Positions 1-13,646 of a stretch of 64,000 nt of DNA are shown piece after piece (the stretch's first letter is position 1; each line of letters opens with the position of its first letter). The stretch comes from Lytechinus variegatus. Taxonomy: Eukaryota; Echinodermata; Echinoidea; Temnopleuroida; Toxopneustidae. The translations under genes were made by a program, and so were the position numbers. The stretch lies in contig NC_054741.1 in NCBI RefSeq assembly GCF_018143015.1, positions 59,765,197 to 59,829,196 on the forward strand, in the 5' to 3' direction. The notes beneath the pieces were generated by a model. That model saw only the letters and a program-made list of their open reading frames with translations. It had not been told where the DNA came from and made no database searches.

Positions 1-80
1 TAGTGACTGCACTTCGGAGTGCTGATTTTTCTCGTTCAAATTTGAATTAGACAAATCAGCACTCCGAAGTGCAGTCACTA
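1..80. repeat. 28-bp perfect inverted repeat with 24-base spacer at window edge
   Basis: Positions 1-28 (TAGTGACTGCACTTCGGAGT...) are the exact reverse complement of 53-80. The structure could be the tip of a foldback element or a long hairpin. Since it begins at base 1, the true left limit is unknown. Confidence 0.85.
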
Positions 81-1734
81 TACACGCTCTTTAAGAGCTG
101 AATTAGCACTTCTATTTTTTAGAGTGTACTCTCATTTGTTTCTACATTATGTTCTGTATAATAATAGTGAGAAAAACAATAATAAAATGCGTTATCTGGA
201 AAATAAAGTTTTTCATAAGCACAAGTAATCACAACACTTCTCACGAGGGGGAGGGGTCCCTGTTAATTACTGGGTGGACGGACATCTTGCTCGTCTACAA
301 AGTTTGTTGTTGCTGTTGCCTTTCACGACCGGATGATGTTTTCGAGCGTGCAATGAAAAGGGCATCATAATTTCCAAAATCAAGGGGAAAAAGTTCACTT
401 TCAACCCTGCACATTCAGACCCTTAACTCAGTTGAATGATTTGCACAGCAGACTATATCAACCCTGGATACATATTAAAGTATGTTTCATCTTAATATGA
501 TCATGATAATGAAATTATGCTATTTAAGGTACTAATAAAAAAATATAAACCATGCTTCTTTAGAGCATTTTGAAATTTAATTTGCTATTTTGAAAGTTCG
601 TGGATGATCATGCATGCCGTCCTCCTTCTAGAGGCTGGTGGCTCACACATGACGTAAGATAATTCAGTCCAGCGAGAAGAACACACAAATTTTTTTTTGC
701 TTTATTTTCCAAGTTCGCTAAAATGAAAGTTTTTAGAGCAAAAATTAACTGAGGAGCAGTGAAACTGCATAAAAAAAATGAATTGTTGCGTTGTTATAAG
801 TTTCCGATTGGTAGATTTCATTTTTTGCTTTTTCGATGTGGTCTTTAACGGAAATGCCATTACAGGGGCGGGGGGGGGGGGGAGGGGGGAAGGCTTCAGT
901 CTTTTTTTCCCACTAAACGTGTATGAAAAACATAAAAATTACCATCTGATTGTGTGAGGGTGTGCGTGTTTTCACGATCAGAACGAGGAAGAAGACCCTT
1001 TGCAGGTACTACAACAGAGATATAATAAAAACAAAAAAGTATGAAAATATGTAAACGTGAAAGTTTAATTAAAAAGCAGGGCAGTACAAAAACATAAGAG
1101 AAGGAGTAAAGAGGTAACAATCAAGAATAATGTTTGAGAGGGTGTCGAAGCGGAGAGGGAAGAACACGAAAACCCCATTGGAAAGTAATACAGATGGCGG
1201 AGAAAAAAAAACAAAATTGTAGATAGGGACTTTAACTTAAAAAAAGTGAAATATATGGGATTTTTATGTATGAAATAAATCCCGGTTAAAAAGTTAATAT
1301 AGGGGATAAGGGGAGGCTGTAGGTAAAAAAACAGAATATGGATAACGATAAATGCAAAATGTAGGCCGGGTAAAATTATCAAAGACATATTATTTTCATT
1401 AGGCTCTTCGGCTATCAGTTTTTCTATAAAGTTAAAGTACGATCGGGTAAATATGTTCAAAATGTCACCAATGTTTGTAGGTGATTATCTTGATTTATTA
1501 CAAAATTCATAATTTAAGACAGAAAACTAGGTCTGGTTCATGTATTTGTTGACTGGCCTAAGATACGTCATGAAATGACTGTCGGAGACTTTTTTGTATT
1601 AATCTACACGTATTTCTTTCTACTTTCAATTAAAATTTTAATGTGATAATCCGTATATGTGTAAGGACATTGGCAAAAAAGGAGCGGAAGTGAATGATGA
1701 CCATCGTGAAGATGGATGTTTACGTAATGGTGAT

Positions 1735-2005
1735 GATGATAACTATGCAGACTGCGATGATGATGATGATGAAAATGAATAGAATGAGAAAAAAAGAGAA
1801 AGAAGAAGAATAGGAAGAAGATAAAGAAAAAGGAGAAGGAAAAAAAGAAGAAAAAGTAGAAGAGGAAAATGAAGGAGGAGAAATAGGAGAAAAAGAAGGA
1901 GAAGGAGGTGAAAGAGGAGATGAAGAATGAGGAGGGAAAGGAGAATGAGGAGGAGAAAAAGAAGTTGAAGAAGAAGAGGAGGAGGAGGAGGGTGAGGACC
2001 ATTAA
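1735..2005. repeat. Purine-rich (GA/GAA/GGA) low-complexity tract
   Basis: Nearly all A and G on the plus strand. It makes long Phe/Leu/Ser/Pro readings on the minus strand that are artefacts of composition. Confidence 0.85.
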
Positions 2006-2711
2006 ATGATAATTTCATTGATACTGTCAATGAAGAAGGAGAGGATAATAATGAGGGATGACGATGACTTGCAATACTGGACACAAAAACGAAACAAATA
2101 AAAACTAACTTGTATTCAATTACTGTTCATGTGAACGATTATCAATTTATTACATCTAAACGTTACAGCATGAGATGTCTAAATAAAGAGAGTAAAATCA
2201 TAATAAAAAGACTATCCACTATAGTGAAATAAACAATCGCACATCAGTCATCAATGAAACCATACTTATAATTCATTCTTAAATTATAAACCCGTTTTAT
2301 ATCATCATACTTTTATGTATAAAAATGCGTGTAAATACTTTTAAAACAGCACATGAAATCGCACATAATTCATGTGAACTAAAAAACCTTATCAAACAGA
2401 AAGTCGATCTGTTTTGTATCACCTTAATTTAAAAAATAAACCAATGTGATAATGAATAGTGGAATAATAAAGTTTCTTGTCAAGTGTGAAATCGGTCATG
2501 CAAGCAAGCATTTGCATTTCCGTGACACGTTTTTTTAAAAGTATTTATACCCTATAATTGCCCATCCATTTTACAATTTTTTTTTCTATCAGTAACTTCA
2601 TTACAGATATGTGATGGGTTGAGAGATGAAATGGTGGCGGTGATTGATGGGAGGGGGGGGGGGGGTGCTAAAAAAAACTGAGCAGACCCTCACATACATT
2701 ATAACGCATTC

Positions 2712-2769
2712 AATGCTTATCAGAAGATAAGCATTGAAATATGCTTATCAGAAGATAAGCAATTGAAAT
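2712..2769. repeat. 29-bp tandem duplication containing a GCTTATC/GATAAGC palindrome
   Basis: ATGCTTATCAGAAGATAAGC is repeated twice with ATTGAAAT spacers; each copy is itself palindromic around AGA. Confidence 0.85.
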
Positions 2770-3731
2770 ATATAAACAAGTATGCTTGCTTATGATAGAA
2801 CAAAAATGAAACAGAGCCTATCAAACAGCATAAAAACACAAGTTAAATGATAAATGCAATTAAATACAATTGCGAATACTAAATTAATTTAAAAAAAAAA
2901 TATGATAAATAGTTCAAACTTTAGACCAATATAAACTCATATGATAAAATATGAACTAATAAATCTATATTTTTTCTGAATTTGTTTATGATATCATGAA
3001 AACACATAAATCTAATGAATATTGCTTTTCAGTAATTACCAATGAAACACAAATAAAATATCTACATGTACTCTGTACATCACAATCAACTATAGGGGAA
3101 TCCCATTTGTTGTGAACATGAATAAAACAATTGACAGAAAATTATCAGCAGAAATTGTTAAATAGTATGACCATATAATTTGAATACCACTATAGCCGAT
3201 ATACTTATGGGCAATTGAGATCCCCTTTCTCTACCTCCTGTTCATAAATAAAAGGGTATCAATATGAAATTAGACTTATATATCATTTTTTAACAACATA
3301 TCATAAATTCAAAGATGATTACAAAAATTAAACATGATGAAAATATCATGGCTGAAGTTATTTAACATAAGTTGAACTAGATGCCATGTTCTTTAACAGA
3401 TCGATACAGCCAGTTAGATAAATGAAGGGAGATTAAACAATAACAAGTTATGAATTCTGAAAGTGATAAATATTTTCCACAGATTTAACCTGATAATTCT
3501 AGGAACTTCAACTCTAGGAAATTCAGCTAGTGTAGCCATAATATCTATCACACTGAAGTAATAATTGCAATTTTTTTATATCAGCAAAAAAATGTGTGCT
3601 TTAAACTAAACATTTGCATGAAATACAGTGTAATTCAAAAAGGCACCAGAGAAGTGACAATAACAAAATTGATGATTAGAAATTTCAACAAACAGAAAAC
3701 ATTTTTTCCAGCAATTGGAACGACTCTTGCA

Positions 3732-4564
3732 GTCTTACCCACATTAAACATTTCAATATAGCAGCAGTGCTTACTTTGAAACAACTACATGTGAAATGAA
3801 TAGTCTTTCAAAGAAAGAGGGAGATAAGTTCACTGACGTCAAATGACCTTTGATCTTAAACTTTTTTTGTCATTTCATACCATTTGTGATATCAAATAAC
3901 CATCCCATATAAGAAATTAATTTAATTCAATAGTTTTTCCTTGAACAATGAACAAGTTTGATCTGAAAGACCCAGTAAAATTGGCCCAGTAAAACTGAAA
4001 ATATACCCATCAAATTTCTGATACCTGTTAACCACTCCCAGAAAACCATTGTATCCATGTCTAACATTTGATCATTTCAAAATTATCGTGAAAATTAAAA
4101 AAAACTAACCTTTGATTATTTTTTTTGTTTTAACTTGATATCAGTTTGTCGACCGGACTCAACCCCCTTATGGCCTTTTTCTTTTCATAGTGACCTGAAA
4201 TCAGATCCATGAATTTGCTGATGCTTGATAGCTATTATGTAAAAGTATTATGAGATAGGGACATACACTTTCAAAATTATCTTGAAAATTCTAATTCTTA
4301 ACCTTGATTAAGTTTCTGATATTGATACCACAACATGGTTAAAGTTTATTGACCCAAAATGACCTTTGACTTTGATCAGGTGACCTGCAACTCATGCCAA
4401 GAAATCAGTGACACATCACAGTTTCAGGAAATAAGTTCATAATTGTTTTCAATTCATGATGACATTTCAAGGAATACCTTGGCTAAGATTTCACTGTCGA
4501 CGCCGCCACCGCTACAGTCGAGAATAGCGGCGCCTGTAGTATGAATATGCTCTGCAGGCAAGAC
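3732..4564. mobile_element. Degenerate copy of the TGACCTTTGACC repeat element
   Basis: Begins GTCTTACC and ends GGCAAGAC, resembling the GTCTCACCTGC / GCAGGTGAGAC ends of the two intact copies. It shares the AATATAGCAGCAGTGC start, TGACCTTTGA-type segments and the GACGCCGCCACCGC / GCGGCGCCT end. More diverged and therefore probably older. Confidence 0.6.
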
Positions 4565-6088
4565 AACAATCATGACGGATTCTTAATTCAAATACATGGC
4601 TTCATTCAATATAAATATATCAAACATAAAACGCATAAACATGATAAAATAGCACAGCAGTGTACATATATTTGATATATTATGCTTCATGTGATGTTAG
4701 ATTACTAACTAAAATAAAGCAATCATTCACTCTTGCTGAAAACACTGAGCAACTACATGCCTGCTTGAAATATCTTACAAAATGCATAATTACATTAATT
4801 GCAATAATGCAGTAAGTATAATTAATAATGGCTTGTCCCAAATATACATTCTTAATACTACAAAAATGTACATATAGCACTTACATGTACATACTAGTAC
4901 TTTGACTTTCCAAACTCTAAAAAAATCAACAAAAATATTCATTAATACAGTGTAAGCATAGTGACAATGTTAAAAAACACAATAAACTCTCCTACATCAA
5001 ATTTTTCACATATAAAGTAATATGTTTAAACATTTCATCAAAATAGACAAGATTGCAATATTTATCACACAAGCTGCATTCTGTAAAACAATAAATGCAT
5101 GAATATCATTTTCCATTTCATTATATTTCAATTAAAATGAGAAATACAGTGTCCTCTAAGATTTCAGATTTGCCTTCAAATTGAATATCGAAACAAAAAT
5201 GTATTATATTTTGAAATTTTGAAAAGTTCAAACTCAATAATCATATCACTAGACATAAAGTAATATTTCTTTTTCTAGATAGTAATAAGAATAACAATTT
5301 CATATTACTATTATTATTGTTACTATTCTACCTTGGGTGAAAAAGCTATGGATAAATTTACTTGACTTTTGAAAGGGAAGAGGGAGGGGTCTTTTTCTCA
5401 TTTTGTGTGAAACAATACATAATATATAAAATATCCATCCATTTTATTCATCAATCTGTGGGGATTCAATCTCTTCATCTAAAAAAGTCAAGCTTCTTAC
5501 ACCACATCAAAAGGGAGAGGTGTTCTTTTTCATCACGTTAGCCATGCTTATGGTAATCAGTTTCCTGATGTTTTATTATTTTTTTAAAATAGAAATACAA
5601 CTTTGTAATGTGAGAGCGTTATCTTTTAATCTCTGACATACAGCTGAGAGGGGAAGGTAAGGGTTTACTGTGTAATTAAGTTCACTGTAGAGTATACAAG
5701 TAAAATGAAAATCTGGAACTACATGTACTCTGCTTGAATCAGATCTCTTGGAATCACACAAATCTGTTCGACGTCAGCAAAAATTGACTTCAAGAATAAC
5801 AGTATGTCGACTCAACTGTACTTGAATGTGTAGTGTTTGGGTGGAATGGTTCTAGATTGGACAAGTTTACAGAAGGAATGTGGAAACAACACACAAAGAA
5901 AACATCTCTTCTTTTTTTTGCATTGAATGATCCTCAATTTTTAGACTTCCACTCAAAATTTTCTTAAAACAAACAAATAAGAGTAAAGTTATTTGTTATA
6001 TAGAAATAAGAAATATGGAACCTCTGATCAATGAGTATTCTACAGGTTTCAATTGAAAGATAGTTACATGCTATTGTGAGAACATATG
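4565..6088. other. Gene-free stretch
   Basis: AT-rich sequence without recognisable exon, RNA gene or terminal-inverted-repeat element. Confidence 0.5.
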
Positions 6089-6411
6089 CCCGTATCCTGA
6101 AGTCAGGTTTAATTTAGACCACGGTCTAACTTTGCGCTAAAATTGTGGGAAGCCGAAAGTGTCATAATTTGTGTTTGCATTGTGTGTTTCTTATGTTTAC
6201 TCTGCTCTTTCCTGGTTCTTTGATTGTGAAGACAATTATCTATTCATAATTCCTAGACAATTGAGAATGATTTGAGAGTCAAATGAGCTGAAATATCATA
6301 TCTCTACCGTTAGTGATTTATGTCACAATTGGCTTTCCATACTTAAACCACAACTTTAAACCTAGACAATTGAGTATAAAATAAATCAAACCCGACTTCA
6401 GAATACAGGCC
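6089..6411. mobile_element. MITE-like element with imperfect terminal inverted repeats
   Basis: Left end CCCGTATCCTGAAGTCAGGT and right end ACCCGACTTCAGAATACAGG are near-perfect inverted repeats about 320 bp apart. No protein-coding capacity, so a non-autonomous DNA transposon is likely. Confidence 0.7.
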
Positions 6412-6574
6412 TGTAGTGAATATTTTGCCATCGTGCTATGTGAATTACAGTAGTCATGAAATATGATATATATTTCAAGACTAGGCCTATATCCTTTCAT
6501 TACAGGTACCCATGATTACTGCAAAGGAAGGTTCTAACCACTGCTCCTTGATGAAAAGTGGCAGAGACAGATGA

Positions 6575-6672
6575 ACCTCTTGTAAAGGGAGGCATATGCT
6601 GCAGTGAGATTTGAACTCAAAACCTCATGGTTAGGTCCAAAGGCTTTTCCATTGAACCACACCACCTCAACT
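6575..6672 (-). mobile_element. tRNA-derived SINE head (fragment)
   Basis: On the minus strand TGGTTCAATGG resembles a pol III A box and GAGTTCAAATCTC a B box, about 40 bases apart. There is no complete cloverleaf or CCA-type end, so it is a SINE remnant and not a tRNA gene. Confidence 0.45.
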
Positions 6673-7778
6673 TTGTTCTCATCGCCAGAGGCAATCAAGA
6701 GGGGTGGGTTATATCATAAATGTGTTTTCGCAAATTATTTTGAGGAGCACCTGGGCAAAACGAATAGAAGTCTTTACAATAATCATCATCCACCCTGGAT
6801 CTTAATCAAGATTTATAAAAAAATTCTCTTTATTCTATTTAATCCAGTGCTGTCAACTAGATTCCACAATATGCATGATGAAGTGTTATCTTTTGATATA
6901 GTTTTGCTTCTCATCAAATCTTTGCCTCAAACTTCAATAGATGCTAAACTTGCCTCAATCCTTCTTCTAATTTGAACCAACAACAACTAACAAAAAATGT
7001 GCTTTCATGTGGATAAGGGTCAAGGATTTCTTCTGACACCCCATCTCCCAACCGCAAGATCGTTCATCAAATAGGCTAAAAGAATACCTGCCAAACAATT
7101 ATTCAACAAAGTGGTACTACAATAATATTCCAGTCTTTGTAATTTACTCCCCACCTATCCCATTTTCCACTCATTTATCAAATTATAAACCCTCCATATT
7201 TTTTTGTGATTTCTTCAAATCATCTGCCTCTTCCTTTGGATATCAATAGAAAATTAATGATCCCATTAATCTTCCTGTATGACTATTATTTTTGACAAAT
7301 AAATATTAAGGATAGATGTTTGTTGAAAGGGTTGCAGCCGAATAAGGGGATGACATAGAAGTGTCTGGAAGTGGTGGCATTGTTGAACAGGACAATGACA
7401 TCAGCAAAAAATAGTCATTATATAAGGTGTAAAAATACCACCTCACTGAAGAGATCTTTAAATGGGAAATTGAAATTATGATGTTGAATAACACATTTGT
7501 GAGTGTGTTGGAGGGGCACGTGGGAGGGGGACAGGGGTGGTCGAACTTATTCCATCAAAGGGTGACCCATCTCATCCCTCATAGATTTTGACTGAAGAAC
7601 AAGATTAAAACACTAAAAAAGTGTTAAAAATTACACCTACTGGACCAATTTTTTTTTTTAACTGCTAAATTTCACCTCAATTTACAGTGTGACTGTCTCT
7701 TGTTCACTTAGACTGGATTCTAATACAACGAAATATTTTTTAGCAATTATTCTCAGGGGAGAGAGTGAGAAAGGAGAG

Positions 7779-8140
7779 TACGAGTGGTGTAGTGGTTCTG
7801 ACTCTCGCCTTGTAATCAGAGGGTCGTGTGTTCGAATCCCACCGTGGCCTAGCGTCCTTTGGCAAGGCGTTAATCCACACTTTGCCACTCTCGACCCGGT
7901 GCTAAATGGGTACCCCGTAGGATGCGAAAGATATTGTATGTTTGATTTTGCCAGCGCCATAATGAGGCTGCAATGAATGCAAGAAATGCTCCCCAGGGAA
8001 TGGAAATTGTGCACTTTTCGTGTGGGATTGAAATGAATCCAATGACCGGGGTAATAATATGCTGTAACGAGCTTTGGGCCATTCTGGGAAAAGCGCTTTA
8101 TTAAAATTGGCTATTATTATTATTATCATTATTATCATGA
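7779..8140 (+). mobile_element. tRNA-derived SINE
   Basis: Head at 7781-7855 has an A box (GAGTGGTGTAGTGGTTC), CTTGTAATCAG in the anticodon region and a B box (TGTTCGAATCCC). The body contains GGTACCCCGTAGGATG and ends in GGAAAAGCGCTTTATTAAA followed by a TTA/TCA-rich tail, a layout common in marine invertebrate and fish SINEs. It has no coding role; the short frames over it are chance. Confidence 0.8.
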
Positions 8141-8461
8141 GAAACAGACAGGGACACATCCACTATGATAAAACAAAAAATACATGTAAGAAAAGGAAAA
8201 TGTGGAGGGGGGGAGGGGAGATAGAAGAAAGAAAGATGGATTCTTCTTCAATATCTTTACCGTGTATAATTCTACTGAAGATTTTAGAATGTCTTAATGG
8301 CACAATGTATAAGCTTTATGGCCAGCTTACTAAAACCAAATTGTCTTGCCTGTATAAAATAATGACATAGAAAAGAATTCAAGGTATTCACTAACTAGGA
8401 TTCAAAGTAAAAAGTTACAGAATCAGCTACAAATCAAATCATAATGACTAACATTTAGATC
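8141..8461. other. Gene-free stretch
   Basis: No exon or repeat end recognised; a G-run (GGGGGGAGGGG) lies near 8205. Confidence 0.4.
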
Positions 8462-8611
8462 TGGGACCTGTGTCATAAAACTTGTTATAATAACAAGTTT
8501 GTGATAACAGTTTAAAGCTACTGAAATCAATCAATTCGATTGGCTGATGGAAAACTTGTTACAGAAATTTTGCATTTGTTATTATAATGAGAATTTATGA
8601 AATGGGACCTA
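8462..8611. mobile_element. MITE-like element, about 150 bp
   Basis: Left end GGGACCTGTGTCATAAAACT and right end AATTTATGAAATGGGACCTA are imperfect inverted repeats, with TTGTTATAATAAC just inside. CCAATCAG-like sequence (CAATTCGATTGGCTGA) lies in the middle. Confidence 0.65.
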
Positions 8612-9273
8612 GACAGGAATGGCCAGAGCTTTATCAGTTATTCATCAAGACAAGAATCTCATTATTTTGTGATAATGGTATGATCTGGTACATGTACATG
8701 ATCATCGTCTCCTTAAAGATACCAGTAGTGCTAACAATCTCAAAATGAGTTTGAACAGAGTCCAATGAAATTACCACCAAAGTGTTTTAAAGTATGTATA
8801 AAAATATGTGCCAAAAAGCTCTGGATGAAAATGCGTAATTGCTGAGAAATTAGCAAAATAAACACAGAATTCCATAAAATGTCTGTGTGTTTTTTTTGAA
8901 GCAATATCAGTACACTGTCTCACATATGCTTTTCTATGTTAGTGATCATCAAACTTATCAATTTTGAGATAACATTTAACAATTTTACAAAGATAAGTTT
9001 ACATTAATGTACCAGACCTAGATGCATGATAATATTTTGACAATTAACCTAGATTTAAAAGACTTTCTCATGAAATAATTGTTTACTGCAACTACGGTCT
9101 TTTAATACCTTTAATCCGGTAATGGTCTCAGTCCATCAAGACACTGCGCTAGAGTGCCTTGCGATGTCCACCTTCGGGTGCTCTCAGGCACAGAGTGTGG
9201 CAATTATCAATCATTTGTCAGCCTGTTACATACATTTTAGCGAACAACCTCCATGTTCATAGTTTGAGTACCT

Positions 9274-9625
9274 GGTGGGTGTTTCATAAAGCAGATTGTA
9301 ATACCTTGGTCACATTTGCTCTATGGTGAGTCAAAAACAAGTGTTTGATTAATTTTAATTCAAAACACCTACATGTATATGCAGCTGGTACAAAAAAATT
9401 AAAAACAGCCGTTTTCAACTTGCCGTACGGCTGCCATAAAGCATATGTGACCAAGGTATAAGTTAAGGGCAACTTTAAGAACTGGTGGACCTTTCTTAAG
9501 AGCTAAATGTGAATAATCACCAGTGAACATTTAATGGTGAATATCACTTATCACAATAAAGGATTGATCACCAGTCGTTCTTAGAGTCACTCTTAACTTA
9601 CAAACAGCTTTATGAAATGGGCCCC
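9274..9625. mobile_element. MITE-like element, GTTTCATAAAGC family, copy 1
   Basis: Starts GGGTGTTTCATAAAGC and ends GCTTTATGAAATGGGCCCC in inverted orientation. A second member of the family follows within 25 bases. Confidence 0.65.
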
Positions 9626-9648
9626 AGGGATTATTGAATATACACCAG

Positions 9649-9938
9649 GTGGGTGTTTCATAAAGCTGTTCGTAAGTTACAAGCAAATTTACAAATGACT
9701 GGTTAGTAGGTAATCGTTTCTTTAGGTAAATTATGCACACCAAATTTTCATTGGTGCGGAATTGGCTCCTAAAAGCCCTTTCACATTTGGTGGAGCGACT
9801 GCGTACAACCGATGCAATTGTACTGTATATTGTGACCAAATGATCGCAAGAGCGATTGTGAAAGCCCCTTAAGAAAGCATTACCAGTCATTTGTAAAGTC
9901 ACTTGTAACTTACAAATAGCTTTATGAAACACCCACCA
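9649..9938. mobile_element. MITE-like element, GTTTCATAAAGC family, copy 2
   Basis: GGTGGGTGTTTCATAAAGCT at the left and AGCTTTATGAAACACCCACC at the right form long terminal inverted repeats that continue into GTAAGTTACAAG / CTTGTAACTTAC. Confidence 0.8.
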
Positions 9939-12900
9939 GTAAGAGATACCTTATATTCCGTAAGAAACAAAAATTTTCTATTTCAGACAAATGCCTTTAA
10001 GTTGTAAAGCAAACAATAGGCATAGCTCAATCACAGGAGTAATAGCACACACAAAAGCAATCTTGTCATCTTTCATTAAAAGCCTATTGTACTGCAGATC
10101 TAATTATAATAACCAAATATTCATAGCTTTCAATCTTTGGCTGATTTCTCAATGATTCTGTTGCAGATATACATCTAAAAAAGAATTGATTCCTTCTATA
10201 ATTTAAAACATTCTACTTCACATTGCAAATGCACTTCCAAAGAGTTCCCATATTTAAAAATGTAATGTAAAAAACAACTTGGTTATACAGTAAAAAGAAA
10301 ACTAATTGATCAAAATAGAATTTTGAAAATGGAATATTGAATTTGGAAGAGAAATATCCGTGAAAGACATTCCAATTTTCAACAGAATATTTGGCAAATC
10401 TGTTTGCGTATTATTGAGAAGAAAGGCTACAAATGTTGCCTTCTTCCTAATAAGGTTTGTACAATAAAATACACAAATTGCATAACACGTATCAAATATT
10501 ACATTTTTTATATACACTTCACTACAATAAATAATTGAAAATTCAAAGAGCATGTCACTAACATTAAGCTGACAATGAAAATTGAATATGCATCACATGG
10601 TATATTTTAGGCACAATATAATGTAAAAAACACAATATTTTGATTATTAATAATCAGTGATATATAGTTCAATGAGTGAGAGGTATCAAATAAGAGAAAA
10701 TTATACAGGTAAAACATACAAGGTGACAAGAATACTTTATACACTACTTTAACTGGGAATGATAAAAAACAAACCCTGCCTTTTATGCATCATGCAGTTC
10801 ACTAACAATCTCTGAATATTTTTTTTATTTTTTTTTTTAATATTTTTTTAATACGACACTGACCCTTCAATCTACTAATACTAAAGGTCAGTTCATCATT
10901 AGCATTATGCAAAGAAAAAGAGACATAAATTATGTGTGAAATACATGTACATCTTGTACACATCTGCACTTTACATGACATACATGTAGACAATTTAGAA
11001 GGAAATAATCAACTTGTATTAATTCTGGCAAGTAGTGTTTTTATGGTTATCTGTATGTGAAATGGAAATATAAAAAGCCTTACAAAAAATAATAATTTTC
11101 ACGATATAGCATGGTGTGATGTATTTACATGACAGAGTATTTTTCTATTGAGGAATTCTATAGGGCATATTAGCTAACTACATTTCTTCCAGTTGCAACT
11201 AAGATATTAAGGCAAGAGAAATATTGTTTGCTCAAGGAATATTATATAATTTATAGTTATTGAGCATTTAGGCAAGGTATTTACACAACCCTCTATTCAA
11301 TGGCCATTTAACAAGTTGCATGCTATTCTGAAATAACAGAGTACATATACAGCATGTAGAGTAGGTACTTTATACCGTATATTAAATGGGGAGTGAACTG
11401 TGTGTGGTCTCTCACTGACTGTGTGTTATAAATACATAGTCTTAAAATATACGTTTTCAGATATCTACTCATACTACAGAGAATATTTAAAATTGACCTA
11501 CAATTGTATTTGTATGGAGAAAATGAATTTTTTTGAGAGGAAAAGTAATCATTTTGAAACTTGGTTACATCATTGGGGTATAAATGTAATGAAGTAGTTA
11601 ATTAGCATATTATCATTCAAGTGAATCTATATTACTAGACTACACTAGCATTATGGGTCATGAAACTGGCCAGGTATGAGTAGTTGAGGACTCGAGATGG
11701 CGCTATTAAATACCCCTTTTTACAATGCAATTATTTTCCTTTCTCCCCCTCCTTAAAACACCAATTTTTCAGGGTTAAAAGTAAATACCCCTTTTTAAAC
11801 CGCGATTATTTTCCTATACCCCCCCCCCCACAACCTTCCTAAACCCACCTATTTCCCAGGGTTAAACTTAAATAGTCTGCCTTACATTCAGAATACATTT
11901 TACCCATGTGGACTAGCACAGTGCATGGTACTGTCTGGCCCTGCAAAAAGCATGGCTGGCTGACTTTATATTTCCGTGCTAACTGGGGCAATCCAGAGCT
12001 GCAGTCTGACAAACATATAAATATCTTAAAGTAAGCATTCCATTGCCAGGGTGAAATGTGTGATATACATGTACTCCATGTAAAAAATACCATTACTAAA
12101 CAGGAATCCAGCCTTGGTTTGAAAGGAAAAAAAACACAATTGTGAAAGTTTGAAAGAAATCAGACGAGCAATAAGAAAGTTATGACTGTTTTAAAATTGA
12201 GATCCCTAAGACTCTGTAGATTTCAAATTGGCAGCTGGGTAAGTAGATTATGACAAGGGGCAAGGACAACTTTCCAATATGCTTTGTACTTTATAATCAG
12301 GGATTTATGGTTTTCTACCCATTCACCTGGGGCTCTAATCTAAATATAGCCTAGGAAGTATATTGTTTTATGTCCTCATGTACGAAAAATATACTTTGAA
12401 GTAAAACATTTGAAAAAAAATGAAATTTTAGTCACTTTATATATTGGAGTACATGGAAGAGTAGCCCTTGCCTTTAATACATCACTATGACATTACATTT
12501 GTTGCCGATTTGAAATTTCCATAGGTATAGTGATTACCAATATTCACAACCTTTAAAAATTCATAACTTTCTAATAGGATTTCCGATATTGTTCAAACTA
12601 TCACCTATCAACTTGTCTGATTTTTCTTTTTCCTCTAGAATCAAGTTTTCATTTGGGTTGGCGCCCCTTTATAGCTAGAAATTTAAAATGGCTCTTGCAT
12701 AGTAAGGCCTTCTAATATGCATGAACTACAAGCAAGTGAAGCAAGCATATTTACACACTGACATTAATATAAAATATCCTACAGTATAAGCAATGTAACA
12801 TTTTTACTATTCCTCAAATCATTTGACATTGAGTTGATATCTATACATTTTTATATAAATCTATGGTCTGGAAAACTAATGAATCACTAATAAATTTCTG

Positions 12901-13481
12901 CTCTATCCCTTTCATAGGTGGATATAATGAATGAAGATCAATTATGCAAAAAATATATAAGCACAATACTTTAGTTGTATCAGAAAATATTTATAACTTA
13001 CGTGTTTAACATTCTCAGGTAAAGACCTAACTGTTAACATTTGACAGCTAGAATAACCCCCAAAACTACAACTTGTAAGTTTTAGGATTGATTCACAAAT
13101 CAATAGCATGAATGAAGGTAAGATATTATAATCCAATGTTTGCTCATTCTATGTGTGGGAAAACAATCATAGGTAATGACTTGCACTTTCAAAAACACAT
13201 ACACCAGCAGACAAGAAGCTTAAAAAAGTACAAATTATAGCACCAGTAATGTGTCTCATTCACTTTTATCACAGACACTTGGTATTTCAAAATTCATTTC
13301 AATCATGAAATATTCAGTAAGCACATCCTCGGCATGACTAGGTATCATATGACATTCTATTCAGATACATGCATCATGTTGGTTACCAGGGTCAATGTTT
13401 GATGTTTATCCTGTAGAAATCAAGCCTCAACCATTCAAACTGGATGAATCTAGCCATCTTGACTTCCATAATCCAACCACA
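9939..13481. other. Gene-free stretch
   Basis: AT-rich; no exon found. It includes a roughly 85-bp tandem duplication (11706-11880) and several TACATGTA octamers. It may include the 3' untranslated or downstream region of the phosphatase gene near 13900-14073, but no polyadenylation site was assigned. Confidence 0.5.
11706..11880. repeat. Two diverged copies of a roughly 85-bp tandem repeat
   Basis: AAATACCCCTTTTTA...ATTATTTTCCT...CAGGGTTAAA occurs twice in succession; the second copy has a run of C near 11820. Confidence 0.75.
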
Positions 13482-13646
13482 CCTGGGGAGCGTTTCATGA
13501 AAGGACTTGTCAGACGTTTTATCCGACAAGTACCATTTTATCCGACAGTTACCATAGTAACAGTGCCTCACAGCCAATCAGAGTCAAGAAAAGTTGTCAG
13601 ATCTGACAACTTGTCGGACAAAAATGTTGATGAAACGCTCCCCAGG
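13482..13646. mobile_element. MITE-like element, GGGGAGCGTTTCATGA family, copy 1
   Basis: Ends CCTGGGGAGCGTTTCATGA and TGATGAAACGCTCCCCAGG are inverted repeats. The inside carries TCCGACA/TGTCGGA repeats. A sister copy lies at 40111-40273. Confidence 0.82.

Larger units (their letters stand above)
81..3731. other. Gene-free stretch: AT-rich with simple repeats
   Basis: No exon with family similarity is seen on either strand. It contains a G-run near 868-888, a purine-rich tract at about 1735-2000, a second G-run near 2651-2666 and a 29-bp tandem duplication at 2712-2769. Confidence 0.6.

Noticed and set aside
1604-2084. Phe/Leu/Ser-rich open frames on the minus strand
   Set aside because: Produced by the purine-rich low-complexity tract; no domain or splice context.
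7682-8159. Four overlapping open frames and a possible tRNA gene at 7781-7855
   Set aside because: The segment is a tRNA-derived SINE: it has A and B boxes but a body and tail of SINE type, and no good cloverleaf.
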